From an uncultured Collinsella sp. (GTDB taxonomy: Bacteria; Actinomycetota; Coriobacteriia; Coriobacteriales; Coriobacteriaceae): DNA of 14,872 nt. The translations under genes and the position numbers were made by a program. Shown here piece by piece: positions 6,198 through 14,378 of the stretch. The notes under the pieces are model-generated. The model searched no databases and had not been told where the DNA came from. It was given only the letters and a program-made list of their open reading frames with translations. The DNA lies in assembly GCA_900556205.1 (NCBI GenBank), contig USNX01000008.1, positions 1 to 14,872 of the forward strand, read 5' to 3'. Position 1 is the first letter of the stretch. Each line of letters starts with the position of its first letter.

Positions 6198-7133
6198 TTA
6201 TGCGTCCTTCATCTTGACGTCGAGGGCGTCGCGCAGACCGTCACCCAGCAGGGTGAAGGCGAGCACCGTCGAGAGAATTGCCAGACCGGGCATGATCATC
6301 ATCCAGGGAGCAGTCAGAAGATACTGCTGACCGTCCTGAATCATGGAGCCCCACGAAGGCGTAGGCGGGATAACGCCCATGCCGAGGAAGGACAGAGCGG
6401 ACTCGGTCAGAATGGCGCCACCGATGTTCATGGTCGCGTAGACCACGATGGAGGCGACGGAGTTCGGGAAGATGTGACGCACGACGATACGAGCATCAGA
6501 TGCACCCATCGCGCGCGCAGCATCAACATAGTCGTTTTCCTTGACGGTCAAGATCGCAGAGCGGAAGACGCGCGCAATCGAAGGCCAGCCGAGAATACCA
6601 ATGGCGATAAAGACGTTCTGAAGACCGCGGCCGATAACGGCGATCATGGCGACAACGAACAGCACGTACGGGAACGCCAGGAAGATGTCCGCACAGCGCA
6701 TGATGATCGTATCCCAGATGCCGCCGTAGAAACCGGCCAGAGCACCCATGACCAGACCGATCAGCGTGGAAATCGCGGTGGCCATAATTCCGACAGACAG
6801 CGAAACGCGCGCACCGTAGATAACGCGGACGAGAATGTCACGACCAAGGGCGTCGGTGCCAAACGGGTGCTCTGCACACGGAGCCAGCAGCGACGTCTCG
6901 GCCATGGTGGTCGAGTCGGAAGCCGTCGGAGAACCGAGCCAGGGCTTAGCCCACAGATCTGCGGTCAGGGCAACCACAACGACGATGATGATCCAACAGA
7001 CACCGATAACGGCGAGTTTGTTCTTACGAAGACGCTTAAAAGCGTCGCCCCACAGCGTGCGGGACTTCGCGGGAGCAGATGCGGCCTTGGTGGCGGTAGC
7101 CTGCTCCTGAGACTGAGAATCAGTTTCCTGCAT
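6198..7133 (-). CDS. oppC: oligopeptide ABC transporter permease OppC
   Basis: This 311-aa inner membrane protein forms half of the translocation pore. After a polar N-terminus (1-38) comes a first membrane helix (about 40-60), an external segment with HPFGTDALGRDILVRVIYGA (89-108), and then the binding-protein-dependent permease core with about five more helices. The EAA loop DAARAMGASDARIVVRHIFPN (204-224) contacts the ATPases, and LSFLGMGVIPPTPSWG is a typical OppC/DppC motif. Its ATG follows oppB by 14 nt, with GGGAGG as ribosome site. Confidence 0.95.
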   Translation of the reverse strand: MQETDSQSQEQATATKAASAPAKSRTLWGDAFKRLRKNKLAVIGVCWIIIVVVVALTADLWAKPWLGSPTASDSTTMAETSLLAPCAEHPFGTDALGRDILVRVIYGARVSLSVGIMATAISTLIGLVMGALAGFYGGIWDTIIMRCADIFLAFPYVLFVVAMIAVIGRGLQNVFIAIGILGWPSIARVFRSAILTVKENDYVDAARAMGASDARIVVRHIFPNSVASIVVYATMNIGGAILTESALSFLGMGVIPPTPSWGSMIQDGQQYLLTAPWMMIMPGLAILSTVLAFTLLGDGLRDALDVKMKDA

Positions 7134-7147
7134 GAGACGTACCTCCC

Positions 7148-8185
7148 TTAGGCCTTATCCGACGGACCGCCAAGGCGGATGCGCGGGTCGAGGAATGCAT
7201 AGCTAATGTCGACGAGCAGGTTGATCACCATGACGACGACAACGATGAGCGTAACGCCGCCCATAACGATGGGCCAGTCACGCATGCTAATGGCGCGATA
7301 GACCTCATAGCCGATACCGGGCCAGTTAAAGACCGTCTCGGTCAGGATGGCGCCCGAAAGCATGCCGCCAAAGTCGACACCAATATAGGTAACGACGGGG
7401 ATGAGTGCATTCTTAAGCGCATGCTTGACGATGATCGCGCGATTGGAGAGACCCTTGGCCTTTGCCGTACGGATGTAATCCTGGTTCATGACGTCAAGCA
7501 GCTGCGAGCGCATAATGCGGGCGGCGTAAGCGGTCGAAACCGAAGCCAGCGTAATGGTCGGAAGCACATAGTGCATCCAATCCTGATACTGAGAGCTGGA
7601 ACCGCCGGCACCCGAGATCGGCATGGAGATTGCACCGCCCGTGGCATCCTTGAGGATGACGCCAAAGAACAGCTGCAGCAACATACCGAGCCAGAAGGCC
7701 GGGACCGCAACGAGGATCGACGTGGTGAGCGTTACCAAAATATCCCAGAAGGAATAACGCTTTACCGCCGAAATGATACCCGCACCGATACCCATGATTG
7801 CCTCGAGCACGATGGCGCACGCGGCAAGTTTGATCGTATACGGATACTTCTGGGCAAAGATATCCGTAACCGGCAGCTTGCGCTGATATGAATTGCCCAG
7901 ATCGCCATGAAGCAGGCCGTTCATGTAATACAAGTAACGGTCCACGAGCGACGTTTGAACGGGATCGCCGTTCTCGTCAAGGATCGCGTTGCCGTCCTCG
8001 TCCGACTGGACTAGGTGATAGCGGACGCGAAGCTGAAGCTCCACCTCGGGGGACAGAGCCTTGTCTCCACCGATCAGCTTGATCGGATCTCCCGGCACGA
8101 TATTCTGGAGGGCGAACAGAATCAGCGTAACGCCCAAAAACACCGGGATGAACTGAAGCACACGTTTAACGATGTACTTACCCAT
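7148..8185 (-). CDS. oppB: oligopeptide ABC transporter permease OppB
   Basis: This 345-aa permease pairs with OppC. It starts with the classic MGKYIVKRVLQFIPVFLGVT helix, followed by an external loop that ends LHGDLGNSY, then the permease core. The EAA loop lies at about 237-262 (YIRTAKAKGLSNRAIIVKHA). ETVFNWPGIG and the C-terminal LDPRIRLGG are family hallmarks. The external loop carries an acidic, glycine-rich insert (about residues 60-78, EDGNAILDENGDPVQ) that helps make it longer than the E. coli protein of about 306 aa. GGGGAG upstream of the ATG is the ribosome site. It is separated from oppA by 156 nt containing a hairpin. Confidence 0.95.
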   Translation of the reverse strand: MGKYIVKRVLQFIPVFLGVTLILFALQNIVPGDPIKLIGGDKALSPEVELQLRVRYHLVQSDEDGNAILDENGDPVQTSLVDRYLYYMNGLLHGDLGNSYQRKLPVTDIFAQKYPYTIKLAACAIVLEAIMGIGAGIISAVKRYSFWDILVTLTTSILVAVPAFWLGMLLQLFFGVILKDATGGAISMPISGAGGSSSQYQDWMHYVLPTITLASVSTAYAARIMRSQLLDVMNQDYIRTAKAKGLSNRAIIVKHALKNALIPVVTYIGVDFGGMLSGAILTETVFNWPGIGYEVYRAISMRDWPIVMGGVTLIVVVVMVINLLVDISYAFLDPRIRLGGPSDKA

Positions 8186-8215
8186 ACCACTCCCCTATCT
8201 AGGGATTAACCTAAA

Positions 8216-8245
8216 TGGGATGCCGATCGCCAGACCGGCATCCCA
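8216..8245 (-). terminator. intercistronic hairpin between oppA and oppB (attenuator)
   Basis: Arms 8216-8228 and 8233-8245 form a 13-bp stem (one G-U) with a 4-nt loop, followed on the minus strand by TTTAGG. The T-run is too short for full termination. This fits partial termination or protection of the oppA mRNA end, letting the binding protein be made in excess over the permeases. Confidence 0.6.
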
Positions 8246-8341
8246 AAATTACCATCAGCCAGTTTACCCCAGGTTAGGGAGAACTGTATGTTTCCCATGA
8301 GGTCTACGTAAATACTTGACCCTCACGGAAGCTGCAAACTC

Positions 8342-10018
8342 TTAGGCGAGCTCAGCGGTACCCAGCTCGGCATGCTTCTGCGGATCGACATAGAGGTGCT
8401 TGATGCGATCGGAGCCGACGATGGTGTGCGTGTAGAACATCACCGGGATGACCGGGCAGTCGGCAGCGACCATTGCATCGGCCTCCTGCATCTTAGCGAC
8501 GCGCTCCTCGTCGTCAACAATAGTACGAGCCTCGTCGACCTTGGCGTCGAACTCGGGGTTGCTGTAACCAGAGCGGTTGTCGCCACCGAGGGAGTCGGAG
8601 TGGAACAGCGGATACAGGAAGTTGTCCATGATCGGGTAGTCGGCAATCCAACCCAGACGACCGAACTGATAGTTAAAGTTCTGATACTGCTCGAGCAGGG
8701 CAGACCACTCGGGGGTATCGGAGACAGCGGTAACGCCAACCTTGGCGAGGTCGCCGATGATGGACTCCATGATCTCCTTGTGACCGCCGTCCTGGTTGTA
8801 GGAAAGGGTCACGCTAATGCCACGATCCCCGTTAGCGCCAGCGGGAGCAACCTTGTCGAGGTACTCGTTAGCCTTGTCGACATCGTAGGCGCAGAACTCC
8901 CATGCGCCCTCCTTGTAGCCATCGATGCCCGGAGGAACAATGCCGTCGGCAGGGGTACGGGTACCCTTGAAGATGGTCTTGCAGATGGCCTCACGGTTGA
9001 TGGCCAGGGAGATGCCCCTACGCAGGTCGGCGTTGTTGAACGGCTCGGCCGTGGTATTGCAGGTCAGATAGTACGTGGAAGGCTCGGCGCCGAGCAGCAT
9101 GCGCTCGCCGTCACCCATGGTGTAGCCGTCCTTGGACACGCCGCGATCCTTCTTGGCGGCATCGATCTGAGCAACGGGAACGTCGCAGACATCGAGGTTA
9201 CCGGCCTGGAACTCCTTGTAAGCAGTCTCCATGTCCTTGATGACCTGGAAGTGGATGCCATCGATCTTGGCCTTGTCGCCATAGTAATCGTCGAACTTCT
9301 TGAGGTTGATCTCCTGACCATCCTCCCACTTGCCGTCCATCATGAACGGGCCGTTACCGACCGGTGCAAGATAGAAGCTCTTGACATCGGACTCGGCGCA
9401 CTCGGGAACCGGGGCCAGAGCCGGGTGAGAGGCGACGAAGGGGAAGTCGGCGTAAGCGGAAGACAGCTTGACGACGAGGGTCTCATCGTCGGGGCAAGTA
9501 ACACCGCTGAGCTCGGTAGCGTTACCGGCAAGCAGGTCGTCATAGCCCTCGACCATAGAAAGGTGATAGGAGACCTCGGAAGGGCCGTACTCGGTAGCGA
9601 TGGCCGACTTGGTGTTGACCAGACGCTCCCAACCGAGCTTGAAGGACTTGGAGGTAACGTCGTCACCGTTGTGGAACTTGGCCTTCTTGATCTTGAAGGT
9701 GAACTCGGTGGCGTCCTCGTTGGCCTCAAAGGACTCGCAAGCCAGCGGAACGATCTCGCCCTTCTCGGCGTCATAAGAGGTCAGAGCATCAAAGAGCTGG
9801 TACTCGACCTGAGTGCCCTGGTCCTCCTGGACGTTATAGGGGTCGATGCAGACCGGGTTGTTGATGTAGAAGTTCAGCGTCGAACCGGACTCAGAACCGG
9901 AAGCGTCGCCGCCCTTCTTGCCGCATGCGGCAAGAAAAGCCATGGAGCTCGCAGCAAGGGTACCGCCGACAAAGGCGCGACGACCCATAACGGGCTGGTG
10001 GAACATAGAATCAGCCAT
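8342..10018 (-). CDS. oppA: oligopeptide-binding lipoprotein OppA
   Basis: This 558-aa solute-binding protein (SBP_bac_5 family) captures peptides outside the cell and passes them to OppBC. The N-terminus has Arg13-Arg14 in GRRAFVGG, a hydrophobic stretch and lipobox LAAC with Cys32, followed by a Gly/Ser-rich linker. It is therefore predicted to be a lipid-anchored protein, possibly exported by the Tat route. Family features include the repeated pattern of the DPYNVQEDQGTQVEYQLFDALTSYD region, SLAINREAI and a C-terminal CPVIPVMFYTHTIV. I start at the ATG at 10018 because AAGGAGG (10030-10024) lies 5 nt upstream. An in-frame upstream extension to 10165 has no such site and would bury the signal peptide. 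The gene has its own promoter and a leader of about 200 nt. Confidence 0.95.
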   Translation of the reverse strand: MADSMFHQPVMGRRAFVGGTLAASSMAFLAACGKKGGDASGSESGSTLNFYINNPVCIDPYNVQEDQGTQVEYQLFDALTSYDAEKGEIVPLACESFEANEDATEFTFKIKKAKFHNGDDVTSKSFKLGWERLVNTKSAIATEYGPSEVSYHLSMVEGYDDLLAGNATELSGVTCPDDETLVVKLSSAYADFPFVASHPALAPVPECAESDVKSFYLAPVGNGPFMMDGKWEDGQEINLKKFDDYYGDKAKIDGIHFQVIKDMETAYKEFQAGNLDVCDVPVAQIDAAKKDRGVSKDGYTMGDGERMLLGAEPSTYYLTCNTTAEPFNNADLRRGISLAINREAICKTIFKGTRTPADGIVPPGIDGYKEGAWEFCAYDVDKANEYLDKVAPAGANGDRGISVTLSYNQDGGHKEIMESIIGDLAKVGVTAVSDTPEWSALLEQYQNFNYQFGRLGWIADYPIMDNFLYPLFHSDSLGGDNRSGYSNPEFDAKVDEARTIVDDEERVAKMQEADAMVAADCPVIPVMFYTHTIVGSDRIKHLYVDPQKHAELGTAELA

Positions 10019-10023
10019 GCCAT

Positions 10024-10030
10024 CCTCCTT
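10024..10030 (-). promoter_or_regulatory. ribosome binding site fixing the oppA start
   Basis: AAGGAGG on the minus strand, 5 nt before the ATG at 10018. It is a full match to the anti-Shine-Dalgarno and decides this start over the upstream in-frame codons. Confidence 0.85.
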
Positions 10031-10095
10031 ATGAGATAGGACAAAGTAAGTTCGGTCGGGCAACGTCAAGACAGCCCAATCGAACCATTCAAACG

Positions 10096-10146
10096 CGGTC
10101 CGCCGTTTTGGCTGGTTATACAAAGCGGACCAACGTATTGCAATAC
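10096..10146 (-). promoter_or_regulatory. structured oppA leader with palindrome
   Basis: GGTCCGC and GCGGACC (7 bp, with an A/T extension) can form a stem-loop. A 12-bp perfect palindrome GTATTGCAATAC lies just upstream in the transcript, at 10135-10146. Both fall inside the transcribed leader, about 75-120 nt after the expected start. They could be an operator or an RNA control element. Confidence 0.35.
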
Positions 10147-10226
10147 AGTAGCGCATTTTATGCACGATTTGGGGCTAATTCCGGTTAACGGTCGAGATTT
10201 TCTTTAGTTGGGCGAAGTATATGAGG

Positions 10227-10255
10227 ATATTATGACTCTGTTACAAATATGTAAA
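10227..10255 (-). promoter_or_regulatory. promoter of the opp operon
   Basis: On the minus strand there is -35 TTTACA (10255-10250), a 17-nt spacer and -10 TAATAT (10232-10227), each one base from consensus. Transcription should start near 10220. The -35 box follows directly on the secG terminator. Confidence 0.7.
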
Positions 10256-10257
10256 CA

Positions 10258-10287
10258 AAAAGGGTCCCGCACTTGCGGGACCCTTTT
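10258..10287. terminator. terminator after secG (symmetric)
   Basis: The 13-bp stem 10258-10270 with 10275-10287 has a GGGTCCCGC core and a 4-nt loop. It is flanked by A's on one side and T's on the other, so on the minus strand it ends in a T-run (through 10257). It separates the glycolysis/secG block from opp. Confidence 0.9.
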
Positions 10288-10309
10288 CAAGTATTTATGC
10301 GGCTCGTGA

Positions 10310-10564
10310 TTAGTAGCCCACGATGCCCTGCGGGAAGAAGAACATGCACAGCACGACGCACACGGCAAACACGACAGCCATGATGACGGTCAGGCGGTCA
10401 AGGTTCTGCTCCATAACGCCCGTGGCAGAGCTGGAGTTATACAGCGAGCTGGCAATCATATCCGAAACGCCGGTACCCTTACCGGAATGCATCAGGACGA
10501 GAATCGTCAGCGCCACGGCAGAAACAGCCCAAACGACAAACAGAAGAATCTGGAACGGACCCAT
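10310..10564 (-). CDS. secG: protein translocase subunit SecG
   Basis: This 84-aa membrane protein is an accessory subunit of the SecYEG translocon. It has two predicted membrane helices (about residues 4-25 and 57-76). They are separated by the conserved SecG loop HSGKGTGVSDMIASSLYNSS and the ATGVMEQNLDRLT segment before helix two. The ribosome site AAGGAG is about 9 nt before the ATG. It lies downstream of gpmI but behind a strong terminator, so it may be expressed mainly from its own promoter. The position of secG next to glycolytic genes is common in Gram-positive bacteria. Confidence 0.93.
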   Translation of the reverse strand: MGPFQILLFVVWAVSAVALTILVLMHSGKGTGVSDMIASSLYNSSSATGVMEQNLDRLTVIMAVVFAVCVVLCMFFFPQGIVGY

Positions 10565-10600
10565 AGATAAGCTCCTTAATAGAACAGTTCAAACTCCAGT

Positions 10601-10606
10601 ACTGTA
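10601..10606 (-). promoter_or_regulatory. candidate extended -10 promoter of secG
   Basis: The minus strand reads TGGTACAGT, an extended -10 (TGn + TACAGT) about 37 nt before the secG ATG. No good -35 box is seen. Confidence 0.4.
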
Positions 10607-10668
10607 CCACAATCCCCCGCTCTCCCCTACCTGCCACTCAAGGACGGGGTGGAAATGGCAGAAATACC

Positions 10669-10728
10669 AAAAAGGGGGTTGTCCGGTTGTGGACAACCCC
10701 CTTGCTAGAAAACGGTATTTGTTTTCTA
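10669..10728 (-). terminator. tandem hairpins after gpmI
   Basis: Directly after the gpmI stop an 8-bp stem (10721-10728 with 10706-10713, loop 7 nt) is followed by a 13-bp GC stem (10691-10703 with 10672-10684, loop 6 nt) and a T-run (10673-10669). The second is a canonical intrinsic terminator. The first may protect the mRNA 3' end. Confidence 0.85.
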
Positions 10729-12282
10729 TTAGGCCTCGGTAGCGAGCACGCGGCCCGTCATCTCGGCGGAAGGCTCAATACCAGCCATGGTGAGCATGGT
10801 CGGAGCGATATCGGAAAGACGGCCGTCCTCGATACCGGTGAGCTTGGCCTTCTCATCAACGATGATGAACGGCACGCGGTTGGTGGTGTGAGCCGTAAAC
10901 GGATGCTTGGAACCGTCGGAAGCAACGTCAAACATGTGATCGGCGTTGCCGTGGTCGGCGGTAATCAGCGCAAAGCCGCCCTTGGCGAGAATCGCCGGGA
11001 CAACCTTGGACAGGGCGTCGTCAACAGCCTCGACGGCCTTAACGGCGGCGTCGAAGACACCGGTGTGACCAACCATGTCGCAATTCGCGAAGTTCACGAT
11101 GTAGAAATCAGCGCGATCCTCGTTGATGGCAGCGACAAGCTTCTCGGTAACCTCGGGAGCGCTCATCTCGGGCTGCAGATCGTAGGTAGCGACCTTGGGG
11201 GAAGCGACGAGTACGCGCTCCTCGCCCTCCTTGGGCTCCTCGATGCCGCCGTTGAGGAAGAACGTCACGTGGGCGTACTTCTCGGTCTCGGCGGTGTGCA
11301 GCTGCTTCAGGCCATTGGCGGCGATAACGTCGGCCAGGACGTTCTCGGGGAACGTCTTGGGGAAGGCGACCTCGACGTCAAACGTCGGATCGTACTCAGT
11401 CATCGTCACAAAGTGCGAAAGCTTGATCTGCTCGCGCTCAAAGCCGTCGAACTCCTTGTCCGTGAACACGCGGGTCATCTGACGGGCGCGGTCGGGACGG
11501 AAGTTGAAGAAGATGGCCGCGTCGCCCTCGTGGATGCCCTCGTTGTGGGCAGCGAAGGGCTCGACGAACTCGTCGCCGCGCGGATCCTTCTCGTAGTAGG
11601 CCTTGATACCGGCAACGGGGTCGGTATCAGCATCGGACGCGTTGACCATGACGTCGTAGGCGCGCTGGATGCGCTCCCAACGATTATCGCGGTCCATGGC
11701 CCAATAACGGCCCGAGACGGTGGCAACGCGAGCGTCGCAACCGGTCTCCTCAGAGATCTTAGCCAGGAAGGCGCAGAACTCACTCATGTAACCGGCACCG
11801 GACTGCGGGTCAACGTCGCGGCCATCCATGAAGGCGTGGACGCGAACGGTCTTGACACCATGCTCGGCAGCCATCTTGACCAGAGCCTCGACGTGGTTCA
11901 TGTGAGAATGAACACCGCCAGGGCTCATAAGACCCATGAGGTGGAGAGTCTTGCCGTCAGCCTTGACGTCGTCCATAGCCTTGACGAAGACCTCGTTCTT
12001 GGCGATGGAGCCATCCTTGATGGCGTTGTTGATGCGCGAAAGCTCCTGGAACACGATGCGGCCGGCACCGATGTTGAGGTGACCCACCTCGGAGTTGCCC
12101 ATCTGACCGTCGGGAAGGCCCACGTCCTCGCCCGAAGCACCGAGCGTGGTGTGAGGATACTTCTCGTACAGGCTATCAAGGAAGGGCGTCTTGGCAGCGG
12201 CGACGGCGTTCTCGCCATCGGCCGGAGCCAGGCCGCAGCCGTCCATGATGATCAGGAGTGCAGGAAGATGACGCTGTGCCAT
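10729..12282 (-). CDS. gpmI: 2,3-bisphosphoglycerate-independent phosphoglycerate mutase
   Basis: This 517-aa cytoplasmic enzyme interconverts 3- and 2-phosphoglycerate in glycolysis/gluconeogenesis. It belongs to the alkaline phosphatase superfamily and needs Mn2+. Residue Asp14 in IIMDGCG and Ser64 in GQMGNSEVGHLN are the metal and phosphoserine positions. SPGGVHSH, HAFMDGRDVDP, FFNFRPDRARQ, NCDMVGHTG and ITADHGNADHM supply the substrate and metal ligands. The length matches the family (about 510-515 aa). It starts 5 nt after the tpiA stop, with AGGA overlapping that stop, so the two are probably coupled. Enolase, often next in such operons, is not present. Confidence 0.97.
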   Translation of the reverse strand: MAQRHLPALLIIMDGCGLAPADGENAVAAAKTPFLDSLYEKYPHTTLGASGEDVGLPDGQMGNSEVGHLNIGAGRIVFQELSRINNAIKDGSIAKNEVFVKAMDDVKADGKTLHLMGLMSPGGVHSHMNHVEALVKMAAEHGVKTVRVHAFMDGRDVDPQSGAGYMSEFCAFLAKISEETGCDARVATVSGRYWAMDRDNRWERIQRAYDVMVNASDADTDPVAGIKAYYEKDPRGDEFVEPFAAHNEGIHEGDAAIFFNFRPDRARQMTRVFTDKEFDGFEREQIKLSHFVTMTEYDPTFDVEVAFPKTFPENVLADVIAANGLKQLHTAETEKYAHVTFFLNGGIEEPKEGEERVLVASPKVATYDLQPEMSAPEVTEKLVAAINEDRADFYIVNFANCDMVGHTGVFDAAVKAVEAVDDALSKVVPAILAKGGFALITADHGNADHMFDVASDGSKHPFTAHTTNRVPFIIVDEKAKLTGIEDGRLSDIAPTMLTMAGIEPSAEMTGRVLATEA

Positions 12283-12287
12283 ATGTC

Positions 12288-13055
12288 CTACTCGCCTGCC
12301 TTGACGACCATAGAGGCGAAGTCGGCAGCCTTGAGCGAAGCGCCGCCCACGAGGGCGCCGTCAACGTCGGGCTTGGCGACGAGCTCGGCGATGTTGCCGG
12401 GCTTGGCGGAACCGCCATACAGCACGCGGATGCCGTTAGCGAGCTCCTCGCCGAACATCTCCTTGAGGGTCTCACGGATAGCGCCGCAGACCTCCTGAGC
12501 GTCCTCGGCGGTAGCGGTCTTGCCGGTGCCGATGGCCCAGATGGGCTCGTAGGCGACGACGACCTGCTTGGGGCAGGTGATCTCAAGACCAGCAAGGCCA
12601 GCCTTGACCTGGTTCACGACGTGCTCGACATAGGTGCCGGCCTCGCGGACCTCGAGGGACTCGCCGCAGCAGAAGACGGGAACAAGGCCGGCGGCAACGA
12701 GGGCCTTGGCCTTCTTGTTCTGGTCCTCGTCAGTCTCGTGGAAGTAGTCACGACGCTCGGAGTGGCCGATGATGCAGTAGGTGCAGCCAGCGGACTTGAG
12801 CATGTCGCAAGAGGACTCACCGGTGAAGGCACCCTTGGCCTCCCAGTACACGTTCTGTGCACCGAGGGCGATGGGGGCAGCCTGAATGCGGTCATGAACC
12901 GTGGTGATGTCGATGGTCGGAGGGCAGACGAGCACCTCGACGCCAGCCGGAACCTCGGGCAGAGCCTGAGCCAGCTCGTCGGCGAGCTTGGCGGCCTCGG
13001 CGACGTCGTTGTTCATCTTCCAGTTACCAGCGATAAGAAGGGTGCGATTAGGCAT
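12288..13055 (-). CDS. tpiA: triosephosphate isomerase
   Basis: This 255-aa TIM-barrel enzyme interconverts dihydroxyacetone phosphate and glyceraldehyde 3-phosphate. Lys13 in GNWKMN, His98 in IIGHSERR and Glu170 in VAYEPIWAIGTGK form the catalytic triad, and LYGGSAKPGN is the phosphate-binding loop. The ATG at 13055 overlaps the pgk stop by 8 nt and has GGAGG (13069-13065) 9 nt upstream. An in-frame extension to 13118 would run into pgk and adds nothing conserved. Overlap implies translational coupling. Confidence 0.97.
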   Translation of the reverse strand: MPNRTLLIAGNWKMNNDVAEAAKLADELAQALPEVPAGVEVLVCPPTIDITTVHDRIQAAPIALGAQNVYWEAKGAFTGESSCDMLKSAGCTYCIIGHSERRDYFHETDEDQNKKAKALVAAGLVPVFCCGESLEVREAGTYVEHVVNQVKAGLAGLEITCPKQVVVAYEPIWAIGTGKTATAEDAQEVCGAIRETLKEMFGEELANGIRVLYGGSAKPGNIAELVAKPDVDGALVGGASLKAADFASMVVKAGE

Positions 13056-14238
13056 CGAGAAGCGCCTCCACTCCGGGCAGGGCCTTACCCTCGACGAGCT
13101 CCATGGAAGCGCCACCACCGGTGGAGATCCAGCTCATCTTGTCGGCCAGGTTGAACTTGTTGACAGCTGCGACGGAGTCACCACCGCCGATAATCGAGGT
13201 GCAGTCGGCCTCAGCAACAGCCTCGGCGATAGCCTGGGTGCCGTGAGCGAAGTTATCGAACTCGAAGACGCCCATGGGGCCATTCCAGAACACGGTCTTG
13301 GCGCCCTTGACGGCCTCGGCGTAAAGTTCCTCGGTCTTGGGGCCGATGTCCATACCCTCACGATCGTCGGGGATAGCGTCGGAAGCGACAACCTCGGGGA
13401 CAGCGTCCTCGCCAAAGTGATCGGCAACGCGGTTGTCGATGGGGAGCAGGATCTTGACGCCCTTCTCCTCGGCCTTCTTGAGCATCTCGCCAGCGCGCTC
13501 GACCCAGTCCTCTTCCTTGAGGGACTGACCGACGGACAGGCCCTGAGCCAGGAAGAAGGTGTAGGCCATACCGCCACCGATAATCAGGGTGTCAGCAGAG
13601 TCGATGAGGTGATCGAGAACGCCGATCTTGGAGGAAACCTTGGAACCGCCGACGATGGCGACGAAGGGGCGCTCGGGCTCGGCGAAGATGCCGGTCAGCG
13701 TGTCGACCTCCTTCTCGAGCAGGAAGCCGGCGACGGCAGGCAGGTAAGCGGCGGGGCCCACGACGGAACCCTGGGCGCGGTGAGCGGTGCCGAAGGCATC
13801 GAGAACGAAGACGTCACCATAGGAAGCGAGCTTCTTGGCGATCTCGGGATCGTTCTTCTTCTCACGCTTGTCAAAACGGACGTTCTCGAGAACGAGGACC
13901 TTGCCCGGCTCGACGGCGGCGACAGCCTCAGCAGCCTTCTCGCCGTAGGTGTCGGCGACAAAGGCAACGTCGAGACCAGAGAGCTCAGCGAGCTTCTTGG
14001 CGACGGGCTCAAGGGACAGCTCGGGCTGGAAGCCAGTGCCCTCGGGACGGCCGAGGTGGCTCATGAGGATGACGCGAGCGTTGTGCTCAACGAGGTAGTT
14101 GATGGTGGGCAGGGCAGCCTTGATACGGGTGGTGTCGCCAACGACGCCATCCTTGATAGGCACGTTAAAGTCAACGCGGACGAGAACGCGCTTTCCGTCG
14201 ACATCGATGTCGCGGACGGTCTTCTTGGTAAAGGCCAT
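13048..14238 (-). CDS. pgk: phosphoglycerate kinase
   Basis: This 396-aa enzyme transfers the phosphate of 1,3-bisphosphoglycerate to ADP. The N-domain has RVDFNVP (21-27) and MSHLGRP (59-65). VGGSKVSSK (197-205), FWNGPMGVFE (317-326) and GGGDSVAAV (351-359) are the nucleotide-site motifs. The length is normal for bacteria. I start at MAFTKKTV (14238), with AAAGG about 11 nt upstream. The in-frame ATG at 14274 lies in a leader hairpin and adds residues not seen in the family. It follows gap across a terminator. Confidence 0.97.
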   Translation of the reverse strand: MAFTKKTVRDIDVDGKRVLVRVDFNVPIKDGVVGDTTRIKAALPTINYLVEHNARVILMSHLGRPEGTGFQPELSLEPVAKKLAELSGLDVAFVADTYGEKAAEAVAAVEPGKVLVLENVRFDKREKKNDPEIAKKLASYGDVFVLDAFGTAHRAQGSVVGPAAYLPAVAGFLLEKEVDTLTGIFAEPERPFVAIVGGSKVSSKIGVLDHLIDSADTLIIGGGMAYTFFLAQGLSVGQSLKEEDWVERAGEMLKKAEEKGVKILLPIDNRVADHFGEDAVPEVVASDAIPDDREGMDIGPKTEELYAEAVKGAKTVFWNGPMGVFEFDNFAHGTQAIAEAVAEADCTSIIGGGDSVAAVNKFNLADKMSWISTGGGASMELVEGKALPGVEALLDA

Positions 14239-14261
14239 GTTTGCTTCTACCTTTCGTACGT

Positions 14262-14284
14262 GTCTGCCTCCCATTACGGCAGAC
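14262..14284 (-). promoter_or_regulatory. hairpin in pgk leader
   Basis: GTCTGCC and GGCAGAC pair over 7 bp with a 9-nt loop, between the gap terminator and the pgk ribosome site. It encloses a GGGAGG that could otherwise attract ribosomes. Function unknown. Confidence 0.4.
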
Positions 14285-14297
14285 GATTTCTTATAAA

Positions 14298-14341
14298 AAG
14301 GGCGCGACCCTAGGGTGTAAGCCCTATAAGGCCGCGCCCTT
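14298..14341 (-). terminator. terminator between gap and pgk
   Basis: Outer stem AAGGGCGCG/CGCGCCCTT (9 bp, 14341-14333 with 14306-14298) encloses a second stem CCCTA/TAGGG. The minus strand continues as TTTTTATAAG. It would limit read-through from gap into pgk-tpiA-gpmI. A possible promoter (TTACAC 14320-14315, 17 nt, TTTATA 14297-14292) is embedded in it. Confidence 0.8.
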
Positions 14342-14378
14342 CTTTAGACGCTCAACGAGCTATTCGCTAAAAGCTAAA

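Noticed and set aside
8372..10039. Long open frame (555 codons) on the plus strand opposite oppA
   Set aside because: It is antisense to a certain gene and has no family motif. Codon bias of the sense gene explains the open frame.
10019..10165. Upstream extension of OppA by 49 residues
   Set aside because: The full ribosome site at 10024-10030 and the signal peptide place the start at 10018.
10687..12498. Long open frame (603 codons) on the plus strand opposite gpmI
   Set aside because: Same cause. The repetitive Val/Gly/Leu/Asp composition is typical of an antisense shadow, and it also crosses a terminator.
12988..14313. Open frame (441 codons) on the plus strand opposite pgk and overlapping tpiA
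   Set aside because: Antisense to conserved enzymes, with low-complexity composition and no support.
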